Shown here piece after piece: positions 44,731 through 55,785 of a stretch of DNA of 64,000 nucleotides; position 1 is the stretch's first letter; every line of letters begins with the position of its first letter. Made by a program: the position numbers and the translations under genes. The stretch covers positions 574,472,868 through 574,536,867 of the forward strand of contig CM046878.1 of assembly GCA_025667525.1 (NCBI GenBank), in the 5' to 3' direction. The DNA is from Glebionis coronaria. Lineage: Eukaryota; Streptophyta; Magnoliopsida; Asterales; Asteraceae. The notes beneath the pieces are model-generated. The model saw only the letters and a list, made by a program, of their open reading frames with translations. It was not told the origin of the DNA and ran no database searches.

Positions 44731-45392
44731 AAAATATCGTTGGGGTAGGGCTCGAATGTTGTAGTGTTATAAACATGCAATTATGAATCTTATAAGATCT
44801 TGAACTTTTTTTGTTATTTTTGTTTTGATGAAAAACTTTTAAAGGAAATCTTGAACTTGTTTTTGAAAAATACGCCACAGTGAAGGTCGAGATTGGAAGC
44901 CAAAAGTGGTTTTTTGTTGTAATGGGTAGTGTGTGGTGGTGGTTTTGAATATCTGTGTTAGTTCAAGCGAGTTTCTAGGAGGTGATGATGGGTGTTGTGG
45001 CGAGTAGCTATAAAAATTAGGATTGAAGAAATAATTTTGGTGATACCCGAATCGCATATCTTTGTTACATATGTATGTTTTTTTTGTGACGGGTTATTGC
45101 AGATTGTATGGATTAATTTACATGAGGTTGTGTGGTAATGTATTCATAATTAACATGAATTAAAAAATAAAGTACTGAAAGAAGAGAGAAGATGAAAGCA
45201 GAAAGAAAAATATAACATAAAGGGTATTCTAGTCATCTAAAAGGTTAATACAGTCAATTTACGATAATATTGGTAAAAACGGAACAAATTTGAGAGTTTA
45301 TTGGTAAAGCTTAGCGATTAAATTATAAGTGTGTAAAGTCGGTACATTTGAATAAGTACGTTGGTATTGTATAACTTTTACCCAACTTATAA

Positions 45393-45689
45393 TTCTCAAA
45401 GTCAGTACAGAAGCAAATATTATATTATCTGTTATGATAAAGGAAAGTAAAATATATACAAACTACATATAAATAGTTAATATAAGTGATAAATACATGT
45501 TTATAACGAGTTTTCGGTATTTTTGCCAAAAATTGCAAGTTTTTGGCAAGTTTGACCTCCCTTGACCATCGTTGACCATAGTTGACCACTATTAATCGCC
45601 ATTTCATTAATCGGCAAGGTAGAGGGCCTTGTAGTGATAAACCGGCGATTAATCGGCCTTGTACACCTTGTTTTGCAACATTGGAATTA
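45393..45689. other. Spacer between the Mutator-like element and copia remnant
   Basis: 45560-45660 holds inverted ATTAATCG(C/G)C motifs (ATTAATCGCC, CATTAATCGG, GCGATTAATCGG) that could fold; nothing else seen. Confidence 0.45.
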
Positions 45690-47660
45690 TCCATCTGGGA
45701 GAACAAAGATGATATTGACCAAGTCGATATATACGATCTATACAACCAGAACTTCAGTTCTAATTTTGGTAGACAAGTTAGTGTTGGTAGCACATCTATT
45801 AGTTTTGGCAGTGCTTTAATTAATGTTTCTAGATTAAGTAATGATACAAATGATGCATTCTTGTCGAAACATAAAAATGTAACTGAGATGGTTTTTTGGG
45901 ATCTTCAACAGCTTGATGATGATGATCTGGAAGAGTTAGAGATCAAGAATCATTAGCTTTTCTAAGCATGAGAGGTAACAGATTTCTCAAGAAAATAGGG
46001 AAGCAAATCACTCTTAATGTTGGTGATAAGATAGGTTTTGAAAAATCAAAGGTGGAATGCTACAACTGTCATAAGAAAGGACATTTTTCAATAGAATGTA
46101 AGAGTGCAAGCAGAAAGTCACAAGAAGAAAAGATGACTATTAAAGAAATTCCTTCAAAGGATTTGATGGCAATTAATGGGACTGATGCTGACTGGAATTC
46201 ATGGAGAATGAAGAAGATGCTGGAAACATGGCTTTGATGGCAATCAGGCGCTGAGGTAATTCTTAATAAACATTGTACTATTGCTTGTAAAAAAATATGA
46301 TGAATTAAAAAAAAAATCTGATGGAATCACCAAAAATTATAACTACTTTGAGTCTAAAATATTAAGTTATAAAAGGGAGTTGGTAGATTAGAAGAACAAA
46401 TAGGATGTTATAAGGAACAAGAACTAGCCTTTATAGATTTTATTATTCTTCTAAATTGAGAAATAGGTGCTCAAACTCGGGAAATTACTGATCTTAAGTC
46501 TAAAATAGAGGCTACTGACATTGCGAAGCTTGAAAATGAATTAAAATTAAAAATTTTGAAAATGCTACAAAGAATCTAGAAAATATGATTGATAGTCAGG
46601 TTCTAAAAAATACAAGTAGGGTTTAGGGTATAATGGTGACAACCATTCCGTTGAACCTACACTTATTTATTTTCTTCCTTTACAAGATTTGGCATCTACT
46701 GGATTTCCAAAATTCCAACATTACAAGGAACCTGAGTATGAGCCAATTAAGATAGAAGAGGTAAAAAAAAGGATGACAATGTCATCTCTGTCACTACTAG
46801 TGTAGAAACTGCACAAGATACACCTGTTTGCAGCACTAGTACTAAAAATGTACTTCTAAACTAGATAGCTCTGATACTTCTATTTCTCCAACCACTGAAA
46901 TTAAATTGAAAGGTTTTGGTTGAAAGTCCTAGAAAGTTGAACCCAAATACACCTAAGTATAAACCTGTTAAGCATACTGAGATGTATAGATGTAAAAACC
47001 TAGAGGGAATAAGAGAAATTAGAATAATCTGAAGTATCAATAACTAGGTGAAGGGTTTATCATGTATAAGAAAACTTGCTACTTATGTGGAAGTGTTGAT
47101 CATCTGAAAGCTAACTGTATATTCAACAGTAAAAACAGGACAAGGTGTAATCATGGTATTAATACAAAATCTTGTAGACCAAAACCAGTTAAAGTTGGTA
47201 AGCCCTCTGTCACTTCCAACTCAAAACCACAATTTAGCATTGCAAAACCAAAACCATTTAGAGCACGAACAAATAATAGAGAAGTATTTCAGAGAAAACC
47301 AGTCTCAAATTTTCAAAAACCTAATCAAATAATTAATACTGGTAGGACAAACCTTAATGTTGATAGACCAAACTTTAATTGTGGTAACTCATGGTTTAAT
47401 TATGGTAACTCATGGTTTAACTCGTGGTTTAATTATTTTTTTTCATATGTCAAATTGGTCAAATGGTTTTAGGCCAAATTCAAGAGTTATTAACAAAACC
47501 AGGGAATGAGGAAATAGGCTCAACTATTTTAAGCCCTCAGCATGTTGGGTTTGCAAATCTGAAAAATCTAATGGTGCGTCAATTATTTTTCAAAGACTAA
47601 ATTGATGCACGAGGCAAATCCAAGTCTGTTATGGCTTGGGTCCCTAAAAGAAACTAATTT
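45690..47660 (+). pseudogene. SIRE-like copia gag remnant
   Basis: Decayed gag in several frames: DDLEELEIKNH then MRGNRFLKKIGKQ and knuckle CYNCHKKGHFSIEC (45930-46110), followed by a coiled-coil-like region full of stops. A second knuckle-like unit CYLCGSVDHLKANC begins at 47083, then a Lys/Pro/Asn-rich stretch with repeats of YGNSWFN, and MAWVPKRN before a stop near 47655. This order matches the long gag of SIRE/Maximus-type copia elements. Protease and everything after is missing. The 46530-47450 part recurs inverted at 47955-48868. Confidence 0.75.
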
Positions 47661-48868
47661 TGTTTCTTAATTTGTGCAGGGTATTTCACTACATAAGCTT
47701 AAAGATAGAGGATACTTTGATATAGTACTCTAGGCACATGATGGGGAACTTGGAGTTTTAATGCACCAGACCCAGTAGTTGGAATGGTGAGATTTACAAT
47801 AGTCCAAACGGTAGCTGTTCACAATAGGCAGAGTCACTTTGTAACATTGTGACCATTATTGATTGGGTACCATCGTTGTTTGATTCTACATCTGTTCTAA
47901 AAGGAGGGTGTAGATGTTGGTGTTCATTGTAAGGCCCATTCATGAGTCACTATTGTAGGAACGAAGTCAATGTTACGAGCCACACTTGTATTACCATAAT
48001 TAAACCATGAATTACCATAATTAAAGTTTGGTCTAGCAGCATTAAGGTTTGTCTTACTAGTATTAATTATTTGAAAATTTGAGACTGGTTTTCTCTGAAA
48101 TACTTCTCTATTATTTGTTTGTGCTCTAAATGGTTTTGGTTTTGTACTGTTAAATAGTGGTTTTGAGTTAGAAGTGACAGAGGGCTTACCAGCTTTAACT
48201 GGTTTTGGTCTACAAGATTTTGTATTACTACAATGATTACACCTTGACCTGTTTTTACTGTTAAATCTATAGTTAGCTTTCAGATGATCAACACTTCCAC
48301 ATAAGTTGCAAGTTTTCTTATACATGATAAACCCTTCACCTAGTTGTTGATACTTTAGATTATTCCAATTTCTCTTATTCCCTCTAGGTTTTTACATCTA
48401 TATATCTCAGTATACTTAACAGGTTTATACTTAGGTGCATTTGGGTTCAACTTTCTAGGACTTCCTACCAAAACCTTTAAATTTAATTTTCAATGGTTGG
48501 AGAAATAGAAGTATCAGAGCTATCTAATTTAGAATTACATTTTTTAGTACTAGTGCTGCAAACAGGTGTATCTTGTGTAGTTTCTACACTAGTAGTGATA
48601 GAGATGAATTTGTCATCCTTTTTTTTTACCTCTTCTATCTTAATTGGCTCTTACTCAGGTTCCTTGTAATGTTGGAATTCGAGAAGTCCAGTAGATGCCA
48701 AATCTTGTAAAGGATGAAAATAAATAAGTGGAGGTTCAACAACATGGTAGTCACTATTATACCCTAAACCCTACTTGTAGTTTTCAGAACCTGACTACGA
48801 ATCATCTTTTCTAGATTCTTTGTAGCATTTTCAAAACATTTGAATATTAATTCATTTTCAAGTTTAGC
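46530..48868. repeat. Large inverted repeat of copia gag sequence
   Basis: Left arm about 46530-47450, right arm about 47955-48868 (reverse complement), roughly 90% alike by eye, with a ~500-bp spacer that holds the gag end and a purine tract AAAAGGAGGGTG at about 47896. Both arms encode the CGSVDHLKAN knuckle (minus-strand ORF 47924-48325). A transcript through it would form a long hairpin. Confidence 0.8.
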
Positions 48869-48870
48869 AA

Positions 48871-51163
48871 ATTAGTTTTAAGGTTTATCAAAAGTTCTCA
48901 TTTTAGAAAACATATTCAGAAAATTAGTTTTCTTAAAGTTTTTCTTTAGACCCGAATAATTGAATCATATAACAAGTGGAAGTGAAAGTGGAACCTTTTT
49001 AGTGATTTCAAGTATTTGTTCATTTTCTTTTGGTGTTTTTGAAATATTTGGTTTCAGGTTTTACTCATAGGTTTTGAGAAAAAGGTGGTATTCATGTTTC
49101 TTTTGTGTTATAGCAGCTTACTGTTTCAACAAGCCACACCAACAAGCTCTTGACACCAGCTTGTGGGCTAGCTTGTTGAAGCTTGGTTTGTTCCCTTGTT
49201 AGCTTTGACTGTGCAGGTACAAAAAGGCATCAAAACAAGGCCCATATTCCATCTTTGCATTTCTGTTTGAAGACATATAGTACCCTTGGTCTATTGTAGA
49301 TCACAGCAGGGCTCTCTACACACCCATACATTCACACAAGCTCATAAAATCAACAAGGAAAAGGCATCAGCTAGGTTAGGCTTGAACCTTCCTTGGATTT
49401 TATAGTTTTTATGCGAATTTGTGATTTTTGAGTAATCTGAGCTTGCCTGTTAATTGCTTTGATTTCAATTTGGATTTGTGTGCTTTGCATGATTTCATAT
49501 GTGTTCTTGTTAGTTGAATTTGTTTTGATAATTAGTTGTTTAAGTTTCTTTGAAATTTTTTGTTAAACTACTATAAAGGGGTGTTTGGGTCTGCATATTA
49601 GGTCAAGTAATTGACAACTAGTTGGCCTAAAAATAGTCTAAACACACTCATTAAAGTAGTTATAGGTTTTATCAGTGTTTTGTTTTAGGATTGGTATGCT
49701 AGAAATGAGTTTTGTATGCTAAATGTTTGGTTAAATCAGCTTATAAAATTAGTAGGCGACATTGGGCTTGTTTTAGTATGATTTGAACCAAAACCTTGGT
49801 GACTGTTAGTCCATTGGTTGTTATAGGATTGGCATTAGTTTATCTACTGTTTGGTTAGGGTTTGTGTGAGATTGGGGGGGGGGGGGGGTTGAAACTCACC
49901 CATATACCTAACAGTTCAACTAAAGTAGCCATTGCCTGTTTCTGTGATAACAGCCTTCTATTTGCCTATTTTTGTGTGATTTTGTGCTGCTACCTGGTGT
50001 TTTTATTGTATATTTGACTCCCCACAACCCAACTGGTTGTGGGGTGCCGTTGTTTTCTAAAAACAACTAGTAATCAACCCATACGATCCAATCAGGACAC
50101 AAAAAGCATACAGTAGCTTTCCCACTTCTATCCGAGAATGATCTCCTTTGTGTTTTATATATCAGATAACACTGTTCTGTTTTAAGTTTAATACTGTTTC
50201 ACTTTTATACAACAGGGCACGTTTTTGTTTGTGTTTGGGTTTAATCTTGTTAGGTTTTAGTTTATATTTGAGTTTTGGGAGTGTTAAAGTACTAGTATCA
50301 AGTGTGGTTAAAAAGAAAAATAAAAAAAAGTTTTACAAAAACCCGACTTGGCCTGGGCTCGAACCCTCTACCTATCGAGCAGGAGTAGAGAGCCTTACCA
50401 GTGACCCAAGTGGTTTCCCTTGGTAAGGTTGTGTGAAGTTTGAATGATATAGGGTGTTTAGTTTTAAGCTTATATAAGTTTCCGAACATAATAAGCTCGT
50501 TTTCAGCTTATTTATTAAGCTATTTTAGCATTTTTCATTTTTCCCATGTATTTGTTATAGTTTAAGACTTTTTGGTTTAAAATGTTTATGTTTTACGTCA
50601 TTTATTTATTTTCTATTATATTTTAATTCACGACTTTTAGAAAATAGATTAAAAATAGATTAATTTAGTTTAAAATTTTCTAAAAATAGTTTTTAGTTTT
50701 TAATTAATATCTTTTAGGTTTACAATTAGTAGAATGTTCATTTTGACTTATTTTTAATTTTATTTAATTTTGGGGTTTTTATTAAACTTTAAAAATTAAT
50801 TTAAAATTATTAAAAAGTTTTTGGGATTTTTGGTTTTCATTTTTGGTTTATTTGTATTTTTCTTAGTTTAAGTTTAAATTTTGGTAATTTTTAGTTGACT
50901 TTTAATTTTCGTCACGTTTTACGATTTCGTTCGTTTTACGTCATAGTGTAATTTTTAGCGTACCTCGTCTTTACTTTTCTCTTTTTTTCATCCAAAAACG
51001 ACACTAATCCAAATTTGATTTTATTTTGGCACCTAATACACACACCTCCTTTGAGAACGAACTTGGATTTATTTGATTTGTCGGTTTTCATTAAATCGTC
51101 GAATTTAATACTTACCACATTTATACGTTGTTTTTCCTAAAAGACGTATTTCTATAAAAGTCA
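48871..51163 (+). repeat. 5' LTR of the Athila-like element (outer ~1.2 kb missing)
   Basis: Aligns with 58921-61187 at about 95%. The join at 48868-48871 with the inverted copia arm is abrupt. It ends ...ATAAAAGTCA, three bases before the primer site. Contains a 15-base G run (49874-49888; six G's in the other LTR). Confidence 0.85.
50342..50422 (-). repeat. tRNA-like (SINE-type) segment inside the LTR
   Basis: On the minus strand it reads ...TACTCCTGCTCGATAGG then AGAGGGTTCGAGCCCAGG, with a good pol III B-box GGTTCGAGCC followed by a T-rich tail. The same segment is in the other LTR at 60379-60459, so it was there before the element inserted. It lacks a tRNA cloverleaf and is not a tRNA gene. 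Confidence 0.45.
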
Positions 51164-51166
51164 TTT

Positions 51167-51185
51167 TGGCGTCGCTGTCGGGGAG
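51167..51185 (+). other. Primer binding site (tRNA-Asp type)
   Basis: TGGCGTCGCTGTCGGGGAG, close to the TGGCGCCGTTGCCGGGGA site typical of Athila elements (complement of tRNA-Asp 3' end), with three changes. Confidence 0.8.
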
Positions 51186-52014
51186 GTGTTTTTAGTGCGA
51201 TATTAGATATCGTGTTTGTGTGAGTAGTGTGTTTTTGCTTTTCATTTTTGGAAAGCGTAAATATCGTACATACTCCTTTTTATTTTTATTACCATATTAT
51301 AGAATATCCAAATAATCGTGTTTAGTTTTCCTAAACTTAACAAAAAACAATCTTTTTACTATATTGTAGATATCCCATTATCGTTTTCGTTTTTCTTGTG
51401 AATATTATTAATATATTGTACACGTATCACAATAAATTTACAATATCTCCAAAAGCGTGAAAACACAACCTTAATTGGGATTTCATCACTTAATTATTGT
51501 ATTCGAATCCAAAGCAAAAGTTTAAAGGCAAAATAGATAAATACTTTCATGAAGCTTAATTTTTGAGAAACACAAACTATAAGGTGGGTATAAGGCGGTT
51601 GTATTTCACGACCTAAAGGAAAAAGGCTCTTAAGTGCTTAGCGTCACCTCGTTTCCTCCGCTTGCTTGTGCGTGTTTTGAGAAAGAAGGCTAATCGAGGG
51701 TTTGCCGCCCAAGTATTATCTACATATCATATATATTGTTGTTTGTTTTCAAGATTAAACCCTCTTGAACGTTTTGGTGTTCCACGAACGTTCTAAAGTC
51801 ATCGAAGGCGTTCACTCCACGTGATCGTTTTCATTCCTTGAGGCTCCTTTAATCGAGAAATTGATTCGAGGAGATATTTGTAGATTTGAGTCTACGTAAT
51901 ACACCAAAAAATCCAAAAAAATTAAAAAAACAATCAAAAACAAAAAAAAAATTTGAAAAATCGTTAAAATCCCAAAAAGAATCTTTGTTGCTACCCCCAT
52001 TCTACGCTTAGTGC

Positions 52015-53400
52015 ATGCGCACTCGATCGAATGATTATTCTAATTCTAGCGATGTTTCTAATCGACGCAATCGTAATCGAAGGAATCGACGACGTAGACG
52101 GAATTTAGATACTAATGTTCCTAATATCGTTATCAAAACTAACGACGAGATGGCAGAAAATCGTACGATGATGGACTTGCTCCAAGCACCCACCAAGGGT
52201 TATGGAGACGCGATCGTAATTCCCGCTATCGAAGCGGAGAATTTTGAGATTAAGAGCAGAATGCTTTCGTTAATCCAAGCTACGAAGTTTCGAGGTCGTG
52301 AAGCCGATAGTCCTCACGATCACAGTCGAAATTTCGATCGTCTTTTAGCCACGAGCAAGTTTAAGAACGTCGACACCGATGTCGTCAAGCTTATGCTTTT
52401 TCCGTACTCGCTTGATGGGCCGCCAAGGATTGGTACGAGAAAGAGCCACCTAATTCCATAATACGTAGAAGGATCTCGTGTCCAAATTCGGTAATCATTT
52501 TTTCCCACCGTCTAAGACGACGTTTTTCAAAAACGAGATTACGAGATTTGAGTAAAAACCGCATGAATCTTTTAGAAACGCATGGGATCGCTTTAAGGGG
52601 AATTTCTTAGGCAATGTCCTCACCATGGATTTTCCGAGTTACACCAAATCGACACGTTTTACAACGGTCTTAGTTTTCAAGAACAAGACTCGTTAAATTC
52701 GGCCGTCGGTGGAAACTTTTTGTGTAAAAGTCGGAAAGATGCGTTAATTATCGAAAACCGATCCAAGGTTTACCAACTCCGCAACGCATCGAGTGTTACC
52801 AATGTCGCCAATGTTAGTAATTCTAATCACAACATTGAGTGGGTTGATGCGAAAGTCGATAAGTGGACGAATGTGTTTACGTCTTTTCTCATTGAGATGC
52901 AAAAAGACGCTCCCGCTATGGTGAAAGCGGTCGAGGTTTCGTGTACGTTTGTGGTTGACCACATAATTATTGTGTGGCTACGGATGGCCAAACATCGAAC
53001 GTAACGCGTTAAACAACAATTTTTCTAATCAATATCAAAATAACGCAGGTCCATCGCAACAAACGAACTATAATCAAGGCAAAAAAATTTCGAACCAAAA
53101 TCGTAACAATTTTCAATGAAATAATAAACAAGGGAATTTTTTGAATCAAGGAGGTTATAATCAAGGTCGCAATTTAGGTTGGCAAAATCAAGACAACCAA
53201 AACTCGAATTTTTCAAACAACAACAATCAAGGGAATTTTCAAAGAAATAATCAAAACCAAGGGAACTTTAATTCTAATCAAAATAGTTCGTCAAACGAGT
53301 TTCAAGAATATATGAAAACGAATGAGGCTAATATGAGACGATTAGAGGGACAAATTGGTGCTTTGAAAAACGACTTTTCCAATACCTTGAAAAATCAAAA
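52015..53400 (+). pseudogene. Athila-like gag
   Basis: Start MRTRSNDYSNSSD at 52015 with an Arg/Asn-rich N-terminus, then NRTMMDLLQAPTKGYGDAIV and MLSLIQATKFRGREADSPHD, the Athila gag signature. Frameshift near 52417 (DGPP to AAKDWYEKEPPNS), TAA for Gln near 52553, and another stop near 53118. After 52720 the QLRNASS linker and an Asn/Gln/Gly-rich region (53060-53290) lead to a short coiled-coil-like stretch MRRLEGQIGALKNDFS. Encoded capsid; not functional here. Confidence 0.85.
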
Positions 53401-53559
53401 TACGAAAATTGAACAAGGACAAATCGACATTAAAAAGATGCTTTCGGCTATTATGAACAAGTCTAATGGTGCGTCATCGAGTTCGTTTCCTAGAGACACC
53501 GTTGCTAATTCGAAAGAACAGTGTAAAGTCGCCACAACGTCCGTTGGAAAATGTCGTTC

Positions 53560-54634
53560 GATTTCCCCAAACCTTGGTGGTTTTAGAGTTGTTACTTCAT
53601 CTCGACCCTCGGCTTCGCAAATGCCTTCATGTTCTAAAGTCGAGGGAATGAACGTGGAGACGAAGGAAAGGAGTGCACACCCTCGTGTACCTCGAATTCC
53701 ATCCACGGTTCAAAAAGAGAGCTTCATCGACCTTACGAATGTAACCCTTGAAGAAACGTGTGCCTCGATTCTTCTGCAAAAGCCTAAAAGGCGTATGCCG
53801 AGAAAGGAAAAAGATCCGGGCCAATTTCTACTACCTTGTGATTTATCAGAGATTGAGGGATGTTTAGCCCTTTCCGACCTAGGTGCTAGCATCAATCTCA
53901 TGCCTCATTCTCTTTGGAAATTGATGAGATTGGCTTGCCTTACCCCACAAACATGACCGTCGAGCTAGAAAATTATACGCCATTAAAACCAGTTGGTATA
54001 GCCGAGGACGTCTACGTTAGGATTGTAAAGTTTGTTTTATGCGGATTTGGTCATTTCCGGTTACGAGTGCGATCCTAAATGTCCCATTATTTTAGGTCGT
54101 CCATTTTTACAGACGGCTCGAGCCGTAATCGACGTTCACGGTGGAAAATTAACGATGTCGTATGGGGAAGATAAAATGGACTTTTTCACGAGTAGATACC
54201 AAGTTTTAAATGATCTTGATAAAACCGAAGTTTCAAATTCTAATGATTTCAAAATGTTAACTTTAGCGGAAAATATGAGGCTTGACGCATGTTTTGAAAG
54301 AATTAAAAGAAACGGTTTTAAAGATGACGATTTTAACGATAAAGAATACGTGTACTTAATGCAAAAAGGTATTCGTAAGTTTATGGACAAAAAATCATTG
54401 TGGGGTCTATTCGGTGAAACAAGCGAACAACCAATTCCGAAGGGCGACGTTAGTGCCATCACGACAATGACAAAAATGGACTCGTCTTCACCACCTTCGA
54501 AGGACCACGTCTTTGAGGCATCGACTTCTAAATCTTTTGAAGTGCCTCGATTTCCTAGACCAACACCCGTTGAAGCCAAAGGATTCATCGATCTCGATCC
54601 AATCGTCATTTTTCACCTAAGCATAGTCGATTGA
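53560..54634 (+). pseudogene. Athila-like aspartic protease and following region
   Basis: Reads KPKRRMPRKEKDPGQF then CLALSDLGASINLMPHSLWK near 53860-53920, where the usual Asp-x-Gly active site is Asp-Leu-Gly as in Athila proteases. After a shift near 53930 and another near 54025 it continues YADLVISGYECDPKCPIIL and GRPFLQTARAVIDVHGGKL. The frame 54032-54634 then runs to a stop without reaching RT motifs. Confidence 0.8.
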
Positions 54635-55785
54635 CTTGTAAGACCATGATTGTGAGTGCTCACATCGACACTCTCTTTGATGACGAGGACGAGAACGATT
54701 TTGCGGAACTTGATCACATACTCAAAAATCCACAAGCGATATTTGATTCTCCTAAAAAGAGTTCAACATGTGGTGAGTATAATGATTTCGTCTTCGAGCC
54801 CAAGATCGAGAAAATTATCGAACGAGAGCTAGCTCTTTTACCTCCACTTCCACCTACGAGTGAGGTCAATTTTTCCAACGTCGAGGCCGAACTTGATGAG
54901 TTAGAACGTCTAATTTTTAATGATGACGAACCAACTCACGTACTTCATAATCCAGTTCTCGATGAGTTACCTAATCAACGCTCCTCAAATGAGAACTACG
55001 TTCAACACATTCGTGAGGATCTTACTTATCAACGATCCCCACAAAAGAATGATGGTTTCTTGCTTGATCGTGATCTCTTCCAGAGAGTTTCTAAAATCAT
55101 TAACGAGGGGAATGACAAACCTTGGTTTGACAAGACTATCTATGATGAAGAAATCGAAGAGATCGACGTTCACGCGGATGACGAATATGTAGACCCCGAG
55201 GGGGTGGTGTTCTTTATCGATCATCGTTTTGAGAGTTTGTATAACCCACCCCCTCCCACCAATGACGTCAATGTGAGGATTTTTAGAGCGACTAATTTCG
55301 TCTTAGAAACGCCAAATATTTTCGACATAATTCGATCGGGTTTTTATAAAGAATTTTTTAACAACGAAAAAGGAAAAGATTTTAAAATTGATTTAAAAGA
55401 TTTTTCTACATGTCTAACTCCGTCATCACATCGTTTTTTGGGTACTACCACCTCGTCTACTCCTTTTGACGACGGTTGGTGTGGTTTTAGTATGGGGGAA
55501 ACCCCTTATGTTCCTTCACACTTTACCACCGAGGACGAGATATTTGATCCCGGAATCTCATTTATAGGGAAATATCGGTCTTCCACTGATGCAATAAATA
55601 GAAATCATATATATTTGCTAGGTGTGAGTCTACCTCGAGTAGCTCATTTGAGTGCCCCACCCATTGTCCCACCCTACCCCTTTGGGGTTGTTTTGGCACG
55701 TGTTGAAGTGGCGTTGGTTCGTTTATCCTATGAAAACGAGGACGCCATCTTCGATCCCGGTATTTTACATCATCAAAGGACTTAG
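54631..55785 (+). CDS. Acidic ORF of the Athila-like element, 384 codons, unknown
   Basis: Overlaps the end of the previous frame by 4 bases and stays open for 384 codons, the longest in this element although gag and protease are broken. Strongly acidic N-terminal half (DDEDENDFAELDHIL; EAELDELERLIFNDDE; EIDVHADDEYVDPEG), then FRATNFVLETPNIFDIIRSG and PSSHRFLGTTTSST. No RT, RNase H, integrase, transmembrane or known domain is apparent. It may be the protease-RT linker of the parent, or an element-specific extra ORF. Whether it is translated is not known. Confidence 0.5.
   Translation: MTCKTMIVSAHIDTLFDDEDENDFAELDHILKNPQAIFDSPKKSSTCGEYNDFVFEPKIEKIIERELALLPPLPPTSEVNFSNVEAELDELERLIFNDDEPTHVLHNPVLDELPNQRSSNENYVQHIREDLTYQRSPQKNDGFLLDRDLFQRVSKIINEGNDKPWFDKTIYDEEIEEIDVHADDEYVDPEGVVFFIDHRFESLYNPPPPTNDVNVRIFRATNFVLETPNIFDIIRSGFYKEFFNNEKGKDFKIDLKDFSTCLTPSSHRFLGTTTSSTPFDDGWCGFSMGETPYVPSHFTTEDEIFDPGISFIGKYRSSTDAINRNHIYLLGVSLPRVAHLSAPPIVPPYPFGVVLARVEVALVRLSYENEDAIFDPGILHHQRT

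Larger units (their letters stand above)
35394..44766 (+). mobile_element. CACTA (En/Spm) transposon, 9.4 kb tandem composite
   Basis: Ends CACTACAACAATCCAGCCCT and (reverse complement) CACTACAACATTCGAGCCCT; TTA at 35391-35393 and 44767-44769, the 3-bp duplication of CACTA elements. Two related units lie head to tail: A (35394 to about 40165) and B (about 40420-44766). Both have a left subterminal array sharing TTAACGCGC and AAAACGAC blocks, and both have tnpA exons 3-5 followed by the same right subterminal array. Unit A has lost its right terminus and unit B its left. No TNP2/TnpD-type transposase was found, so it is non-autonomous. Confidence 0.9.
34301..45383. mobile_element. Mutator-like element with 9-bp TSD AACTTATAA, hosting other elements
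   Basis: AACTTATAA lies at 34292-34300 and 45384-45392. Termini GGGTAAAAGTTATATAATAC and (reverse complement) GGGTAAAAGTTATACAATAC extend into TIRs of about 150 bp: both arms share GTACCGACTTTA, CGCTAA(A/G)CTTTACCAAT and CAAATTTGTTC. The left arm is split by a MITE (34376-34840); the interior is split by a CACTA element (35394-44766). Its own sequence is thus only about 1.2 kb with no transposase. The right interior (44840-45060) has a 72-codon minus-strand open stretch that I do not recognise. Confidence 0.85.

Noticed and set aside
44839..45057. 72-codon minus-strand frame as a captured gene in the Mutator-like element
   Set aside because: No recognisable domain, no splice or promoter support; could be chance.
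50340..50425. Functional tRNA gene
   Set aside because: Only a B-box-like block is convincing; no cloverleaf or A-box with the right spacing, and it is repeated inside both LTRs.
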